Below are positions 61,723-64,000 of a DNA stretch of 64,000 bases, piece by piece. The notes beneath the pieces are model-generated. The model ran no database searches. It saw only the letters and a list, made by a program, of their open reading frames with translations, and was not told the origin of the DNA. Within the stretch, counting starts at the first letter, position 1; each line of letters starts with the position of its first letter. The stretch lies in contig LR746273.1 of NCBI GenBank assembly GCA_902729315.2, forward strand, positions 1,741,001 to 1,805,000, in the 5' to 3' direction. The stretch is from Spirodela intermedia (lineage: Eukaryota; Streptophyta; Magnoliopsida; Alismatales; Araceae). Made by a program: the position numbers and the translations under genes.

Positions 61723-64000
61723 AAACGTGCGTAGCTGGCAGTCCCATTCGATAGTGAATGCAGGTCCACAGTCCCGGAGCCCACGCCTTACGAGACCACC
61801 GTAGTGCCACCACCAATTGAATGGTCGATCTCTGTCTTTCATGAAGGCGAGAGTGGAGGGGCCGAGCCTAGGATTCGGCCATGTCCGAGTTCTGGCTCCT
61901 TTGGCAGGGCTCTCTCCAGTAGCAAGCACTCTTCATACAAGAGACTGGGATGTTTCAGCTCTTAATTGTCGTGTTCTTATCTTATTTACCACTCGGATAG
62001 CGCGCTCCGGTGAACCGATACGGATCTCGGCGGAAGTTGACTCGCCGCGAAGCGCTCGCCACGGACGGTGGAGTGCCGCCGGAGGGCCGCACAAGTGGCA
62101 GAAGAGTCGTCCGATGTACGGCATCAGGTGGAGACAGAGGACTCCGGTTTCGGCAGGCCAGATGAGACCACCGACGCGTCCCACCAAGGGATGTGATCGG
62201 AGGAGGAGGACAGCACAAGAGGAGGGCCACAGTTGGAATTGTAATGGCGTGGCTGCTCCGTTTGCGGCCACCGACCGTTGACCTGTGACGGCGACCGCGG
62301 GAGAAGACCTGATCAACGCCACCAAGGCCTCTCCTTTTCCATTACCATTACCACTCTTCAATGCCCACCATCTGGAGGCTCACAATAACAAATGATTCGG
62401 CGCCGCGTGAGCTCTCCCTGCCCCCATCCTATTTTTTTTTATAGTGAAATAATCAGGAAATATATTGAGATAAGTCAACGTGCCGGAAATTAACCTTCTT
62501 TAAGGCATCATCTGCGCCACCCTCCTTATATTAATTGAGAGGGATTTTGGAGCCGACACAAGGGGGGGGACGGGAGGGCGCGGTTAAAGATTTCGTGGGG
62601 TCTTGCTGAGATTTCAACCGGGCACCAGCCTACCCCCAACGTATTATGCATCCCTCGTTGAAAGCTCTCTCCTCTCCAAAGGTCTGGTCTTCTTTCCCCT
62701 ATGATCCGCACGAGATCGAGCACAAGTCAACGGAAGCTTGGGGGAGCGGGAGTCAAGCTTATCGCAGTGACGATCACCACCCAAGAACCCCGGAGATCAT
62801 CGTTCCGGAGGGGACCGAAGCCGCCGGAAGTTTGAATCCTAATCGGCTGGTAATTTCACGCAATTTTCCGGTGCGACGGCGCCGGAATAAAGGCGGCGGG
62901 AGACGCCATTGAATGAGGCCCACTTGCTGCTGCGTTCCTCGTGCCCACTCAGACCACCGTATTCTGACGAGGATCGATTCTTTAGCGTTCCGCCTACCTC
63001 CAACAGATGCATATCACGTACTGTGAGCAAAAGCCAAAGATGCCGATTTGCTCCTGGCGGCCTCCTCGCTCCCGTTTCACCCCGGTGAAGTGGATGGAGG
63101 CTTCCAGGGGGAGGAGTCCTTTCAGTCGTGTCACATTGGCGGTGGAGAGACCGAGGCTGGCAGGTACGGCCAGGATTCTCCGTCACGAAATAAGGAGATC
63201 ACTGCATTTAATACCATTTCGGGAAGCCGTAGATCCTCAACGTGACAATATGAGCATCATCTTTTTATTAACTTGTGAGAAGTGCGGACAGAAACTAATC
63301 TAATAACCTTTTCCCTCTACAGCGGTTCAATGAATGGATCCTCCCCGCTTCCCGATATGATTCCCCGATGGCTATGGCGACCGCCGGTGGAGGCTCTGGC
63401 GACCGAGGCCAAGCTCCGTCCGGGCCGCGGCGGCAATTCATAGCTCGTTTATGTCACGTGGAGAAATAGAACATGGAGGGTCTCTATTCCGCAAAAAGCA
63501 GAGAAAAAGACCTGCCGGGAACAGACGCGGCTGATTCGACGTCTGTGGACGAGCGCCGCCGCGGTCTTGTCGTGGGCTGCTCTGCTCGCCAGGGAGGATG
63601 GGCTGACGGGGGCCCGCGGACTTTTTACGGAGAGGAACTGCTGGGCTCGGCCCGCCCGGCGCGGGGGGGATTTATTCCCCTGGAATAATTCGGAACGTCC
63701 GGCGATCTGCCGCAGTCCCTTTCCCCGGCGGGCCGTCGGGGAAACCCTTGAGATTTTTTGGCGGAAAAGTGGGCTTTTCTGGCAAAGAATATTGGATAAG
63801 ATCTCATGAAATATGTCAGACTTATCTGGTCTTGACTCAGGTGTGCTTTACCAGAGCCACCCAAGCGCTGAAGAAAGCCTGGATTTTTGGGCGGTCGGAA
63901 CCGCCCCTCGCTCACTGGAGAGAGAGAGAGAACTCCGCTCTTCTTGCTCGGTCTATCTCCCTCCGTTGACGCTCCTCGCAGGCGCAACATCGTCTCGCTC
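61723..64000. other. GC-rich end of the window, no gene supported
   Basis: Several overlapping frames of 60-155 codons are open on both strands (for example 61817-62281 plus, 61933-62361 minus, 63625-63990 minus). None has a recognisable domain or a convincing start. The region may be promoter or first-exon sequence of a gene that continues beyond 64000. Confidence 0.4.

Noticed and set aside
61817-62361. Overlapping 154-codon plus and 142-codon minus ORFs
   Set aside because: They are open on both strands because of high GC. Neither has a domain, leader or splice support.

Overview
The window is nuclear DNA of a flowering plant. The evidence is spliceosomal GT-AG introns, a plant-type histone H4 promoter, P-class PPR, NHL/LEA-2 and TTG1-type WD40 genes, apoplastic subtilases, and Ty1/copia and Ty3/gypsy debris. 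The single-copy genes on the right are very GC-rich at third positions while the intergenic DNA is AT-rich. That would fit a non-grass monocot or an early-diverging angiosperm, but the species cannot be named from the sequence.

Left 49 kb: a decaying tandem array. A composite unit appears to be repeated: a (GA)n microsatellite, a strictosidine-synthase-like (SSL) remnant, a subtilisin-like protease (SBT) of 10 exons, and a roughly 2 kb AT-rich 3' flank. Five SBT copies are visible, all on the plus strand. SBT-1 (2-2007) is cut by the window edge but open in every visible exon. SBT-2 (about 8101-11415) is a pseudogene whose first exon is joined in frame to the 3' end of an SSL pseudogene. SBT-3 (22380-24073) is a 5'-truncated relic. 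SBT-4 (26333-29741) is the only complete and apparently intact copy (737 aa, signal peptide, I9 prodomain, Asp/His/Asn/Ser catalytic set, PA and Fn3-like regions). SBT-5 (43147-45675) has a good promoter and signal peptide but a nonsense codon, a frameshift and loss of exons 6-8. SSL relics precede copies 2 to 5, one of them inverted. The flanks are broken by a roughly 6.6 kb minus-strand copia element (29799-36383), which itself carries a dispersed repeat (R1), by gypsy-like fragments, and by two more R1 copies.

Right 15 kb (49.25-64 kb): single-copy genes. In order: an uncharacterised basic two-exon gene (49700-50430), a minus-strand PPR gene (50656-52122) divergent from histone H4 (52403-52714) across a 280 bp shared promoter with nonamer and octamer histone elements, two NHL/LEA-2 membrane genes (53680-54360, 55697-56332), and a TTG1-like WD40 gene (57590-58636). 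From 58.6 to 64 kb no gene can be supported.

No new multi-gene system is evident. The most unusual items are the in-frame SSL-SBT junction, the breakpoint shared by two subtilase 3' flanks, the frame-neutral final subtilase intron (shrunk to 38 nt in SBT-5), and the divergent PPR/H4 promoter.
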